Shown here: piece by piece, positions 26,414 through 35,358 of the stretch
Numbering within the stretch: position 1 is the stretch's first letter
How the letters are laid out: each line of letters opens with the position of its first letter
Source: Tamaricihabitans halophyticus
GTDB lineage: Bacteria > Actinomycetota > Actinomycetes > Mycobacteriales > Pseudonocardiaceae
Assembly: GCF_004340875.1 (NCBI RefSeq)
Contig: NZ_SLXQ01000002.1
Location: 186,001-250,000, forward strand
DNA: 64,000 nucleotides
Direction: 5' to 3'
Translations under genes and position numbers: made by a program
Notes under the pieces: generated by a model
The model's input: the letters and a program-made list of their open reading frames with translations, nothing else
Databases searched by the model: none
What the model was told of the DNA's origin: nothing

Positions 26414-26650
26414 CCCGCCGGCCTTCGTTCGTCGTATGTGGACGGGAGCCGCCTCGGCGAGGCTGGCTGGAACGTCCACAGTAGAGCGCTTGAGGCGCCT
26501 AGAGCGCCGGGCTGCTGAGCAGATGTGCATACACCGGGGTGCTTCCCACAGGCTGTTACTGCTTGACACGGTTGATCCAGGCGACAACTATGCGCTTAGT
26601 CATCGAGTCCGTCGGTGCCGTTCGACGGCGCGCGACCATGGAGAGCCGCC

Positions 26651-27958
26651 GTGTCCCAACGTTCTGATCTCCCACCCACCGCTTCGTCGAGTACTGGCCG
26701 GGATCGGTTGCCGGTACGCACGCTGGTCGCCGCGTCGATTGGCAATGCCATCGAGTGGTACGACTGGACGATCTACGCGACGTTCTCGATCTATTTCGCG
26801 ACCCAGATCTTCCCGGACGGGAATCCAACCGCCGCGCTGCTGTCCACTCTGGGCACTTACGCGCTGGCCTTCTTCTTCCGGCCACTCGGCGGTTTCCTGC
26901 TCGGCCGCTTCGCCGACCTACGTGGCCGGCGCACCGCGATGCTGCTGACGATCCTGCTGATGTCCGGCGGGTCCTTCGTCATCGCGCTTCTGCCGACCTT
27001 CGATATGGTCGGCTGGCTCGCCCCTGTCCTGTTGCTGCTCGCGCGGGTCGCACAGGGGATGTCGCTCGGCGGCGAGGTCTCCAACGCCTCGGCCTATCTT
27101 GCCGAGATCGCCCCACCCGCGCGCCGGGGACGGTTCTCCTCGTTCTTCTACATTTCCACCGGTACCGCGGTACTGCTCGCATCGTTGCTCGGCGCGCTGC
27201 TCGCCGCGACGCTGAGCGAAGACCAGCTTGGCTCATGGGGCTGGCGGTTGCCGTTCCTGCTTGGTGGCGTGCTCGGATTGATCGGGCTGTGGATGCGGCG
27301 CAATATGGCCGAGACCGAGCAGTTCGAGCAGAACAAGGCGCGTGCGGCGCGCCTGCGTAACCCGTTCCTGCTCACCGTGCGGGAGCATCCGAAGGCAGTG
27401 GCGCAGCTGATCGGGTTCACCCTGTTGAACACCCTCTGCTATTACACCTTCTTCTCCGCCCTGACCCCATACGCGACGAGCTCTGAGGGCGCGGATCCAC
27501 AAGAGGTCTTCCTCGCGCTATCGATCGCGACCGCGGTGTTTGTCGCGTTGCAGTACCCGATGGGCATGCTCTCCGACCGCATCGGGCGTAAACCGCAGTT
27601 GCTGGCCTGGTCAGCGGCAACCGCGATCCTGATCATCCCGCTTTCCTGGCTGATCGGTCCCGGATTCGGCAATATGCTGGTGGTTTTCGGCGTCGGGCTG
27701 GCGCTCTACACCGCGATGACGTCGATTGCCCCGGCGATCATGAGCGAGCTGTTCCCGACCGAGTTGCGCGGGCTTGGCATCGGCGCCTGGTACAACCTGA
27801 CGGTCGCGCTGTTCGGCGGCACGGCACCACTGGTTATTCAAGCGCTGTCCGCGGCGGGGCTGGCGAACCTGTTCTTTGGTTACGTCGCGGTCGGTGCGGC
27901 TATCGCCTTCTTCGTGATCCTCACGCTGCCGGAGACGAAGAACTCGGTGCTGCGCTAA
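26651..27958 (+). CDS. MFS transporter, metabolite:H+ symporter (MHS) family
   Basis: The 435-aa membrane protein has twelve predicted helices and MHS landmarks: ASIGNAIEWYDWTIYATFSI in helix 1, FFRPLGGFLLGRFADLRGRR between helices 2 and 3, and GQ/GGEVSNASAYLAEIAP. Relatives import carboxylates, betaines, shikimate or ketoglutarate. The GTG at 26651 is chosen because GGAGAG lies just upstream; an in-frame ATG at 26615 lacks a good site. The gene is transcribed alone after a 237-base gap and ends at a short palindromic terminator before the convergent DUF5997 gene. Confidence 0.9.
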   Translation: MSQRSDLPPTASSSTGRDRLPVRTLVAASIGNAIEWYDWTIYATFSIYFATQIFPDGNPTAALLSTLGTYALAFFFRPLGGFLLGRFADLRGRRTAMLLTILLMSGGSFVIALLPTFDMVGWLAPVLLLLARVAQGMSLGGEVSNASAYLAEIAPPARRGRFSSFFYISTGTAVLLASLLGALLAATLSEDQLGSWGWRLPFLLGGVLGLIGLWMRRNMAETEQFEQNKARAARLRNPFLLTVREHPKAVAQLIGFTLLNTLCYYTFFSALTPYATSSEGADPQEVFLALSIATAVFVALQYPMGMLSDRIGRKPQLLAWSAATAILIIPLSWLIGPGFGNMLVVFGVGLALYTAMTSIAPAIMSELFPTELRGLGIGAWYNLTVALFGGTAPLVIQALSAAGLANLFFGYVAVGAAIAFFVILTLPETKNSVLR

Positions 27959-27959
27959 C

Positions 27960-27978
27960 CGCATCCAGGCTGGATGCG
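27960..27978. terminator. Bidirectional hairpin between MHS transporter and DUF5997 genes
   Basis: CGCATCC (27960-27966) and GGATGCG (27972-27978) form a perfect 7-bp stem with loop AGGCT, starting two bases after the transporter stop. The DUF5997 gene ends from the other side at 27996, so the hairpin can serve both. Confidence 0.6.
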
Positions 27979-27995
27979 CTCGGGGCCGGGCCGCC

Positions 27996-28385
27996 TCAGT
28001 GCTGTTCGCGCCGCTGCGCGTCGCGCTCCTTCACCCGAGCGGTTTCCTTGCGAACCTCGGCCTGGGTGGCGCGCTCGCGCTGCAACCAATCCGGGCTTTC
28101 GGCTTTCAGTTCATTGATCTGCTCGGTGGTCAGTGGCGTGGTGATACCGCCACGGGCCAACCCGCCGATGGAGACCCCCAGCCGTGCCGCGACCACCTGG
28201 CGGGGGTGCGGGCCATTACGGCGCAACTCGCGCAGCCATTCCGGCGGATCGGCCTGCAGTGCGTTGAGCTCGTCGCGGGAGACGACACCCTCCTGGAACT
28301 CCGCGGGGGTGGCTTCGAGGTAGATCCCCAGCTTCTTCGCGGCGGTCGCCGGCTTCATCGTCTGGGGTGTCTTGTGCGACGTCAT
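27996..28385 (-). CDS. DUF5997 family protein
   Basis: The 129-aa basic protein starts MTSHKTPQTMKPATAAKKLG and contains the family segments YLEATPAEFQEGVVSRDELNAL and PPEWLRELRRNGPHPRQVVAARLGVSIGGLARGG. The last includes a short helix-turn-helix-like stretch, so nucleic-acid binding is possible. The start at 28385 is chosen because the upstream part of the longer frame only overlaps the divergent gene. It is divergent from a LysR-substrate-domain protein with 58 bases between starts, a pairing I recall as common in Actinomycetota. Function unknown. Confidence 0.82.
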   Translation of the reverse strand: MTSHKTPQTMKPATAAKKLGIYLEATPAEFQEGVVSRDELNALQADPPEWLRELRRNGPHPRQVVAARLGVSIGGLARGGITTPLTTEQINELKAESPDWLQRERATQAEVRKETARVKERDAQRREQH

Positions 28386-28443
28386 GCCGTCCAGGGTAAC
28401 GAGGTGCGCGCGACGGCCGATCACGCCCGGTAACCTGGAGGCC

Positions 28444-29178
28444 GTGACTGGCTCGCAGGCGTCCCCTTCGTTTCGGCTCGGGTACGTCGCCGGGGTGACC
28501 CCGGGCAAATGGGCGCGGATCTGGCAGGAGCGTTCGCCGGCCGTGCCGCTCGAGCTCGTCCTGGTGCCCGCGGCCGAAGCCACCGATCGCGTCCGCGACG
28601 GTGCCGTGGACGCGGTACTGCAGCGCTCGCCGATCGACCGCGAGGGGCTGCACGCGATCCCGCTCTACACGGAGACCACCGTGGTCGTCGTGCCCAAGGA
28701 TCATGTGGTCACCGCCGCCGATGAGGTGACAAGCGCGGATCTGGCCGAGGACGTGCTGTTCCATCCCCTCGACGACACCCTTGACTGGGTACAGATGCCC
28801 GGCCTACCCGCGGTCGAGCGGCCAGCCACGACCGCGGCGGCCATCCAACTGGTCGCGGCCGGGGTGGGGCTGCTGGTGGTTCCCCAGTCGCTCGCCCGCC
28901 TGCATCACCGCAAGGACCTCACCTATCGGCCGGTCGTGGACGCACCCACGTCGTCGGTCGCGTTGTCCTGGTTGGCGAGCGAAACCACCGACCTGATGGA
29001 GCAGTTCATCGGGATCGTGCGCGGCCGAACGGTGAACAGCACGCGCGGCCGGCAGCCGGTGGCCGATCAACCAGCGCCCGCGCGGCGCGCACGACAATCC
29101 GCCCCGCGTTCGACGACCGCGCGAGATCGGCAGGGTAGCGGGAAACGGGGTAAGCGCGGTCGGCCTCGTCGGCGCTAG
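28444..29178 (+). CDS. LysR-type substrate-binding-domain protein without DNA-binding domain
   Basis: The 244-aa product begins directly in a type 2 periplasmic-binding fold (FRLGYVAGVTPGKWARIWQE), includes VPLELVLVPAAEATDRVRDG and TTAAAIQLVAAGVGLLVVPQSLA, and ends in a basic, low-complexity tail rich in Arg, Gly and Ser. The N-terminal winged helix of LysR regulators is missing. The GTG start follows GGAGG by four bases, and no upstream HTH-coding sequence is visible. The divergent DUF5997 protein may act with it, for instance by supplying the DNA contact (speculative). Confidence 0.85.
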   Translation: MTGSQASPSFRLGYVAGVTPGKWARIWQERSPAVPLELVLVPAAEATDRVRDGAVDAVLQRSPIDREGLHAIPLYTETTVVVVPKDHVVTAADEVTSADLAEDVLFHPLDDTLDWVQMPGLPAVERPATTAAAIQLVAAGVGLLVVPQSLARLHHRKDLTYRPVVDAPTSSVALSWLASETTDLMEQFIGIVRGRTVNSTRGRQPVADQPAPARRARQSAPRSTTARDRQGSGKRGKRGRPRRR

Positions 29179-29272
29179 CCGAGCTCGACAGCCCTCTTGT
29201 GACGGATTTACGGGCTCGCGCCCTTGCGTGCGTATTGCACACTAAAAGGGAGCATCGACCCGTGGAGGCCGT

Positions 29273-30850
29273 ATGGATGCCACCCGCACGGCAGTTCCGG
29301 TACAGGCGCTTGGCGCGACCTGGCGTGCAGGCGATTTCACCCTTGAACCCGTTACGGCCGAGATCGGCGGGGGCACACTCGTCGCGATCATCGGACCGAG
29401 CGGGGCCGGTAAAAGCACCTTGGTGGAACTCCTTGCCGGCGTGCGAACGCCGACCGAAGGGCGAGTCAATACCCCAACAGAGGTTGGCTTGGTGCCGCAG
29501 GACGATATCGTGCACCGCTATCTACCGTTGCGCCGCACCTTGAGCTATGCCGCCAGGTTGCGCGGCCGGACCGATCCCGCCGCCGTTGACCAGGTGCTTG
29601 ACATGGTCGGTCTTGCGCACCGCGCTTCGGCGATCGTCAGTACGCTGAGCGGTGGCGAGCGTAAACGAGCGAGCATCGCTGTCGAACTACTTGCCCAGCC
29701 GGAAGTGCTGTTCCTGGACGAACCGACCAGCGGTCTTGATCCCGCGACCGGGCGGGAGCTGCTGAGGCAGCTGGCCTCGTTGACCGAAGCCGGGCACACG
29801 GTCGTGTTCACCACGCACAACCCCGGCGACATTAGTTGGTGCGACGAGATTCTGGTACTCGATCACGGGCGGTTGGCTTTCGCCGGTATGCCGGCGGATG
29901 CCCTTGATCATTTCGGGGTCACGAACGCGGAGGACATCTACACTCGGCTGGACGAGCGCCAGTGGACACCCCAGCCGATCCAGCCAACGCCAGTGGAGCC
30001 ACGGCCACGGCGGCGCGAGGTATCGGCGGTACGGCAATGCTGGCTACTCACCTGCCGCGCGATCGAATTACTGGTACGCAACAGGATCACGCTCGCGATC
30101 CTGCTCGGATCGCCCATCATGATCGCGCTCATGTTCCTGATGCTGTTCTCCCCAGGAGCGTTCGACCCGGACGATCCGAGCCCCAACACCACCGTGATGA
30201 TCCTCTTCTGGATCGCGTTCGGCGGTTTCTTCTTCGGGCTCACCTACGGGCTGGCGCAGATCTGTGACGAGTTCGCGATCCTGCGGCGTGAACGCTTCGC
30301 GGGTCTTCGTCTCCTGCCGTACCTGTTGTCCAAAGTGGTGGGACTGCTGCCACTGCTGTTCCTCGTGGACGCGTTACTGCTCGGCCTGCTTTCGGTGACC
30401 GATCGGCTGCCCGAGCTGACCTTGCGCGCCAACATGGCGATGTTCGGCACCGTGATCCTTGCTTCGGTCTGCGCGTTGACACTTGGGCTGCTCGCGGCCG
30501 CATCGGTACGCAGCCCGTCGCAGGCCGCGCTGACCCTGCCGATGCTGTGCTTTCCGCAGGTGCTCTTCGTCGGCGCGTTCCTGCCGGTTCCGGTAATGGC
30601 CGAGGTGGGCCGATGGTTCAGCTACGCGATGAGCAACCGGTGGGCGTTCGAAGCACTCGGCAGGACGGTGGATCTGCCATCACTCTGGCTGGATGGCGGC
30701 TCGTCGCTTGGCCCACCGCTACTCGCCTCCTACGGGGACAGTTTTGATCATCCAGTGTGGACGAACTGGCTACTGCTCGCCGGTTTCGCCGTGGCGTTTG
30801 CCGGGGCGACACTGCTGGTGCTGCGTAGGAAAATGGGGCCAGCGCGATGA
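29273..30850 (+). CDS. ABCG-like half transporter: fused ATPase and ABC-2 permease
   Basis: The 525-aa protein joins an N-terminal ATPase and a C-terminal membrane domain in one chain, the arrangement of ABCG/White exporters. Walker A GPSGAGKST is at residues 41-49, signature LSGGERKR at 125-132 and Walker B VLFLDEP at 145-151. About six helices follow from near residue 260. GGAGG precedes the ATG. Its stop overlaps the next start as ATGA, coupling it to the class V PLP enzyme. It is the probable exporter of whatever the next genes make. As a half transporter it should act as a homodimer. Confidence 0.92.
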   Translation: MDATRTAVPVQALGATWRAGDFTLEPVTAEIGGGTLVAIIGPSGAGKSTLVELLAGVRTPTEGRVNTPTEVGLVPQDDIVHRYLPLRRTLSYAARLRGRTDPAAVDQVLDMVGLAHRASAIVSTLSGGERKRASIAVELLAQPEVLFLDEPTSGLDPATGRELLRQLASLTEAGHTVVFTTHNPGDISWCDEILVLDHGRLAFAGMPADALDHFGVTNAEDIYTRLDERQWTPQPIQPTPVEPRPRRREVSAVRQCWLLTCRAIELLVRNRITLAILLGSPIMIALMFLMLFSPGAFDPDDPSPNTTVMILFWIAFGGFFFGLTYGLAQICDEFAILRRERFAGLRLLPYLLSKVVGLLPLLFLVDALLLGLLSVTDRLPELTLRANMAMFGTVILASVCALTLGLLAAASVRSPSQAALTLPMLCFPQVLFVGAFLPVPVMAEVGRWFSYAMSNRWAFEALGRTVDLPSLWLDGGSSLGPPLLASYGDSFDHPVWTNWLLLAGFAVAFAGATLLVLRRKMGPAR

Positions 30851-32256
30851 GCGTGATCACCGACCGGTATCCGGAGTACGCGAGTACCAGCAAGCTCGAC
30901 GAGCTACGGGCGAACGAGTACGGCTACCTTGACGAGCAGGATCACGTCTACCTGGACTACACCGGTTCCGGCCTTGCCGCCCGCGCGCAACATCGTGCGC
31001 ACCAGGAACGGCTGGCGCGCACGCTGTTCGGGAACCCGCATTCGGTGAACCCGACCAGCGAGGCGGCGACCGAGTTGGTCGAGGCCGCGCGCCACCGGAT
31101 TCTCACCTACCTCAACGCGGATCCCGTCGACTACACGGTCGTGTTCACCCCGAACGCCACGGGCGCGGCCCGCCTTGTTGGCGAGGCCTACCCGTTCTCC
31201 CGACGCAGCAGGTTGGTACTGACCTTCGACAACCACAACTCAGTGAACGGTTTGCGCGAGTTCGCTCGACGCGGGCACGCCCGCACGGCCTACGTATCCG
31301 CCAGCGCACCCGAACTTCGGGTCGATCCGGACCGGCTACGCGCCGAGCTGTCGAAGGGCAAGCGCGGACTGTTCGCCTACCCCGCGCAGAGCAATTTCAG
31401 CGGAGTGCAACATCCGCTCGAGTGGGTGGGTCTTGCGCGCGAGCTTGGCTACGACGTGCTGCTGGACGCGGCAGCCTACCTTCCGACGAACCGGCTGGAC
31501 CTCGCCGAGATACAGCCGGACTTCCTACTCGCCAGCTGGTACAAGCTGTTCGGTTATCCGACCGGAGTTGGCTGTTTGGTCGCGCGGCGGGAAGCGTTGG
31601 CCAGGCTGGTGCGACCGTGGTTTTCCGGTGGAACCATCCGCGCGGTGAGTGTGGGCCTGCCCTGGCACCTCATGGCGCAGCAGGAAACCGCGTTCGAAGA
31701 CGGCACGGTGAATTTCCTGGCCATTCCCGATGTGCACTTTGGACTCGACTGGATCGCTGGCGTCGGGGTGGACATCATTGGCACTCGGGTCCGCTGTCTC
31801 ACCGGACAGTTCCTCGACCAGCTGAGTTCCCTGCGCCATAGTGACGGCAGCCCGCTCGCGCGGATCTACGGCCCGTTGGAGACGGATAGCCGGGGCGGGA
31901 CCGTGGCATTCAATTTCCTGGACCGCACCGGCAAGGTCGTCGACGAGCGACTCGTTGCCGCGGAAGCCTCGGCAGCCCGGATCTCGTTGCGTACCGGCTG
32001 TTTCTGTAATCCAGGGGTAGGGGAGGATGCCTTCGGGCTCGACGTGGCTGCCCTGCGTCCGCTCCGCCGAACGTCCGCGGTGACGCTGGACGAGTACCTG
32101 AACGTGCTTGGTCTGCCTTCGGCTGGAGCGATCCGCGTATCCTTTGGCATCGTATCCAATCTCGCGGATGTGGCGCGCTTCCTCGCGTTCGCGGTGGAGA
32201 CCTATCGCGACCGTGAAACGGATTCGGTTGGCCTTCCGCAACGGGAAAGCTGCTAG
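30847..32256 (+). CDS. Class V PLP-dependent enzyme, molybdenum-cofactor-sulfurase-like (NifS-type domain only)
   Basis: The 469-aa enzyme has a class V aminotransferase/cysteine-desulfurase fold. The segment LDAAAYLPTN carries Asp207, and the PLP lysine is Lys233 in SWYKLFGYPTGVG. The C-terminal lobe contains RTGCFCNPG (Cys385 and Cys387), the motif that holds the persulfide cysteine in eukaryotic molybdenum-cofactor sulfurases. The C-terminal MOSC domain of those proteins is absent. It may be a desulfurase or lyase acting on a cysteine-like substrate. Overlap with the ABC exporter and closeness of acetyltransferase and OCD genes point to small-molecule synthesis rather than cofactor repair. 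Confidence 0.88.
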   Translation: MSVITDRYPEYASTSKLDELRANEYGYLDEQDHVYLDYTGSGLAARAQHRAHQERLARTLFGNPHSVNPTSEAATELVEAARHRILTYLNADPVDYTVVFTPNATGAARLVGEAYPFSRRSRLVLTFDNHNSVNGLREFARRGHARTAYVSASAPELRVDPDRLRAELSKGKRGLFAYPAQSNFSGVQHPLEWVGLARELGYDVLLDAAAYLPTNRLDLAEIQPDFLLASWYKLFGYPTGVGCLVARREALARLVRPWFSGGTIRAVSVGLPWHLMAQQETAFEDGTVNFLAIPDVHFGLDWIAGVGVDIIGTRVRCLTGQFLDQLSSLRHSDGSPLARIYGPLETDSRGGTVAFNFLDRTGKVVDERLVAAEASAARISLRTGCFCNPGVGEDAFGLDVAALRPLRRTSAVTLDEYLNVLGLPSAGAIRVSFGIVSNLADVARFLAFAVETYRDRETDSVGLPQRESC

Positions 32257-32296
32257 CCGGTCGGGCGCGAGTACAGCGACGACAGGAGGGAAAGCC

Positions 32297-32851
32297 GTGG
32301 GTGAACAGCCGGATCGTATGCTGCGTGGAGACTGGTACCTCGACGATGCCGAGCTGAGCGAGCAGCGACGGCACTGCTGGCGGATGCTGGATCGCTTCAA
32401 CGCCGCCGGTACCGACGATGCGGATGAGCATCGCGCGATCCTGACCGAACTGTTCGGCAAACTCGGCCCTGGCGCCACGGTGCTGCCGCGGTTTCAGTGC
32501 AGCTACGGTGCGCAGATCACCGTTGGCGCCAATAGTTTCGTCAACCACGACGCGTTCCTGATGGACGATGCCCCCGTTGCGATCGGTGATGACGTGCGGA
32601 TCGGCCCGCGCGCGCAGCTGCTTACCGCCCTGCATCCGATGGAGGATCACGAGCGGCGCCGTGCGGGATGGGAGCGAACAGCACCCATCACGATCGGCGA
32701 CAACGCCTGGCTCGGCGGCGGCGTGATCGTCTGCCCCGGAGTGACCATCGGCGCGAACGCGGTAATCGGCGCCGGTAGCGTGGTGATCCGCGATGTGCCT
32801 GATCAGGTGTTCGCCGCGGGTAACCCGGCACGGGTGATCCGGCAGCTGTAG
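32297..32851 (+). CDS. Hexapeptide-repeat O-acetyltransferase (maltose/galactoside acetyltransferase type)
   Basis: The 184-aa product has an N-terminal helical Mac-type segment (DRMLRGDWYLDDAELSEQRR), then left-handed beta-helix repeats such as ITIGDNAWLGGGVIVCPGVT. The catalytic histidine is probably the one in LTALHPM. The enzyme acetylates a hydroxyl group with acetyl-CoA, classically on sugars; in this neighbourhood a hydroxy-amino-acid or other metabolite is possible. The GTG at 32297 follows AGGAGG (32284-32289). The longer frame from 32108 overlaps the PLP gene and is rejected. It is the third gene of the exporter/PLP cluster. Confidence 0.88.
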   Translation: MGEQPDRMLRGDWYLDDAELSEQRRHCWRMLDRFNAAGTDDADEHRAILTELFGKLGPGATVLPRFQCSYGAQITVGANSFVNHDAFLMDDAPVAIGDDVRIGPRAQLLTALHPMEDHERRRAGWERTAPITIGDNAWLGGGVIVCPGVTIGANAVIGAGSVVIRDVPDQVFAAGNPARVIRQL

Positions 32852-32928
32852 GCGCGGCCGCTCCCGGATACGGATATTGTCGGCCGGGATGGAAACCGGC
32901 CGCGAGGCCTGATCCGGAAAGGGGAGCC

Positions 32929-33858
32929 ATGCTGTCCGTATCCGCCGAAGACACCGCTCGTGCCCTGAACTTCGATGCGCTCATTCCCGCGCTGCGGGAG
33001 GGATTCGTTCGGGACGCGCATACCCCGAACCGCCATCATCACGCGATCGATGGCAGTAGCGATGCCACCCTGCTGTTGATGCCATCCTGGACCGAGGGCG
33101 GCTACCTTGGCGTGAAGCTGGTCAACGTGTTCCCCGCCAACAGCGAAGCCGGCCAACCGGCCCTTTCGTCGGTCTACATCCTCGCCAGCGCGGTGACCGG
33201 GGAGCATCTCGCGGTGCTGGACGGGAACGAGCTGACCCGCAGGCGGACTACCGGCACCGCGGCGCTTGGGGCGTCCTACCTGGCTCGTTCGGACAGCGCC
33301 GTGTTGCTGATCGTCGGCGCGGGGCATATCGGCAGCGTGGCGGCTGAGGCGTATGCCGCTGTCCGCGATATTCGGACGGTCCTGGTTTACAACAGGACTG
33401 CCGCCGTGGCCGAACAGCTCGTCGCCGAGCTCGGCCAGCGTGGGATGCCTGCCAAGCAGGTTACCGATCTTTCCGCCGCGGTCCCGGAAGCCGACATCAT
33501 CAGCTGCGCCACGCTTGCCACCGAGCCGATCATCTCCGGCGAGTTGCTGCGGCCCGGTACGCATATCGACCTTATCGGCAGCTTCCGCCCTACCATGCGG
33601 GAAGTCGATGACGAGTGCATTCGTCGCGCCACCGTGTACATCGATTCGCCGGTCGCGTTCGAGGAGGCCGGCGACATCGCCCAGCCGGTCGCCGCTGGCG
33701 TGCTGGATCCCGCCGCCGTTGCCGGCACCTTGCCGGAGCTATGCCGTGGCGAGCTGGCTGGCCGCGAGCATGACGACCAGATCACCGTGTTCAAGACCGT
33801 GGGCACCGGGCTGGCCGATCTGGCTGCGGCCACGCTGGTGTATCGGAGCGTGCGATGA
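32929..33858 (+). CDS. Ornithine cyclodeaminase / mu-crystallin family protein
   Basis: The 309-aa protein has the OCD family layout: an N-terminal half with VKLVNVFPANSEAG and TRRRTTGTAALGASYLA, and an NAD-binding Rossmann segment VLLIVGAGHIGSVAAEAYAA near residue 124. Members act as ornithine cyclodeaminases, ketimine reductases or amino-acid dehydrogenases such as SbnB of staphyloferrin B synthesis; the exact reaction cannot be read from sequence. GGGGAG precedes the ATG and the stop overlaps the VOC gene as ATGA. In this operon it is a plausible amino-acid-modifying step. Confidence 0.9.
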   Translation: MLSVSAEDTARALNFDALIPALREGFVRDAHTPNRHHHAIDGSSDATLLLMPSWTEGGYLGVKLVNVFPANSEAGQPALSSVYILASAVTGEHLAVLDGNELTRRRTTGTAALGASYLARSDSAVLLIVGAGHIGSVAAEAYAAVRDIRTVLVYNRTAAVAEQLVAELGQRGMPAKQVTDLSAAVPEADIISCATLATEPIISGELLRPGTHIDLIGSFRPTMREVDDECIRRATVYIDSPVAFEEAGDIAQPVAAGVLDPAAVAGTLPELCRGELAGREHDDQITVFKTVGTGLADLAAATLVYRSVR

Positions 33859-34265
33859 AGCCACGATTGCGGGTCACGTCGGTCACGATCGCCGCGGCCA
33901 AGCCACGCGAGCTAGCCCAGTTCTACGGTAGGTTGCTCGATCTCGAAGTGACCACTGTGGAGCCTTCACGGCCGGGTTACCCGCAGGAGGACGGCTGGGC
34001 ACAGATCCGGCCACCAGCCGGGCTCGGCATGCCGACGCTCAACTTCGAGTGGGAATCCGGTTACGTACCACCGAGCTGGCCATCGGTTCCCGGTGAGCAG
34101 CAGTTACAGGAGCATCTGGATATCGCGGTCGACGATCTCGATGCCGCGGTGGCCTGGGCCCAGGATGCCGGCGCCACCCTGGCCGATTTCCAGCCACAGG
34201 ACGGGGTTCGGGTTCTGTTCGACCCCGACGGACATCCTTTCTGCCTCTTTGCCTCGGGGCACTAG
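33855..34265 (+). CDS. VOC (glyoxalase/bleomycin-resistance) superfamily protein
   Basis: The 136-aa protein shows two beta-alpha-beta-beta-beta halves. The first begins RVTSVTIAAAKPRELAQFYG, and the second ends RVLFDPDGHPFCLFAS, with the usual late DPDGHPF motif. Such proteins are metal-dependent lyases, dioxygenases or drug-binding resistance proteins; histidine and glutamate ligands cannot be assigned with certainty. Translation is coupled to the OCD gene by the ATGA overlap, so it belongs to the same operon, possibly as a tailoring or immunity protein. Confidence 0.88.
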   Translation: MKPRLRVTSVTIAAAKPRELAQFYGRLLDLEVTTVEPSRPGYPQEDGWAQIRPPAGLGMPTLNFEWESGYVPPSWPSVPGEQQLQEHLDIAVDDLDAAVAWAQDAGATLADFQPQDGVRVLFDPDGHPFCLFASGH

Positions 34266-34327
34266 CACAGCTCGGCGGCGGATAATTGATTGGTCGCAGG
34301 CGAACGCCGCTGGTTAACTTCCGCCGC

Positions 34328-35218
34328 GTGAGCTATGAGCACCCGCTGGGCTATGTGCTCGGTCTGGAAGGCATTGCCCTGCTGCGTGGGTTTATTGGTG
34401 AGTACGGCAAGGAGTTCACCGAAGCGCGGATTGCCGAGGTTCGACGGTTACTCGCGGACGATTCGCTGGCGGATGCGGCCGTCGAGGTGCATCGGACGGA
34501 TACCGTAGCCGGCTACCGCATCTGGTCCGAAACGTATGACCAGCCTGGCAACGCGGCGTTCGCGATCGATGAGCCCGAGGTGCGACGCATGATCGAGACG
34601 TTGCCACCCGGTGTAGCCCTGGATGCGGGATGCGGAACCGGCCGCTACTCGCGGTGGTTGGTGGAGCACGGACACCAGGTGATCGCCGTGGACAGTTCGC
34701 CCGAAATGCTCGCGCGTGCTCGGGCCAGCGTGCCGCGGGGCGAGTTTCTGCTCGGCGACCTGCGGAGACTGCCGGTTCTCGAATCCAGCGTGGATCTGGT
34801 TGTCTGCGGTTTGTCGCTCACCCACGTACCCGAGCTCGCGCCCGTTATGGCGGAATTCGCCAGGGTGCTGCGACCTGGTGGGCAGCTGGTGATCGCCGAT
34901 GTGCACCCGGAGGCGGTACTGCGCGGTTCGATTCCTTCGCTGCGTGGACCAGGTGACCGGCCCGAACGCCTCGCCAGCTACCGCCATCAGGTGGGTGATT
35001 ATTTGCGGGCAGGGTTAATGCACAATCTGTAACCGCTTGATTGCGTGGAGCCGTCGCGACCGATACCGAGCGAAGCACAAGGGGTGGAATTCGCCACATC
35101 ATCCATCGGCCCGTGGGACACCTGGCCGTGGAGCCTGGTTGGCGTTGTTCCGGAAGCTGCCCGTGCCGCCAATAACGATGCGCCAGCAATGATTATCTGG
35201 CGATTCCAGCGAGGCTGA
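34328..35218 (+). pseudogene. SAM-dependent methyltransferase interrupted by an in-frame TAA
   Basis: From GTG at 34328 the frame encodes a class I methyltransferase (SAM motif LDAGCGTGRYSRWLVEHG) and stops at TAA 35030-35032 after GDYLRAGLMHNL. In the same frame, translation beyond the stop continues as CVEPSRPIPSE, then SSIGPWDTWPWSLVGVVPEA and AMIIWRFQRG, ending at TGA 35216-35218. This second part has the look of the normal C-terminus of such enzymes, so a single nonsense change appears to have cut a gene of about 296 codons. The short 234-aa product may be inactive, or the stop may be read through or be a sequencing error. It lies 62 bases after the VOC gene. Confidence 0.8.
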
Positions 35219-35358
35219 AGCCGCCATTTTCTCCGCCGTGCCGTTGTCCCGTTGGTTAACATACGGCGTTATCAAGATTGACGTGACCTTGCCGTGCCTT
35301 GACTTGTCCTGATCCGCCCGATGAGATTCGTGCGGTACCAGACAGGGAAGGTGAGAAA

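Noticed and set aside
29273-30850. FHA-domain ABC exporter
   Set aside because: The N-terminus goes straight into the nucleotide-binding domain; there is no room for an FHA domain.
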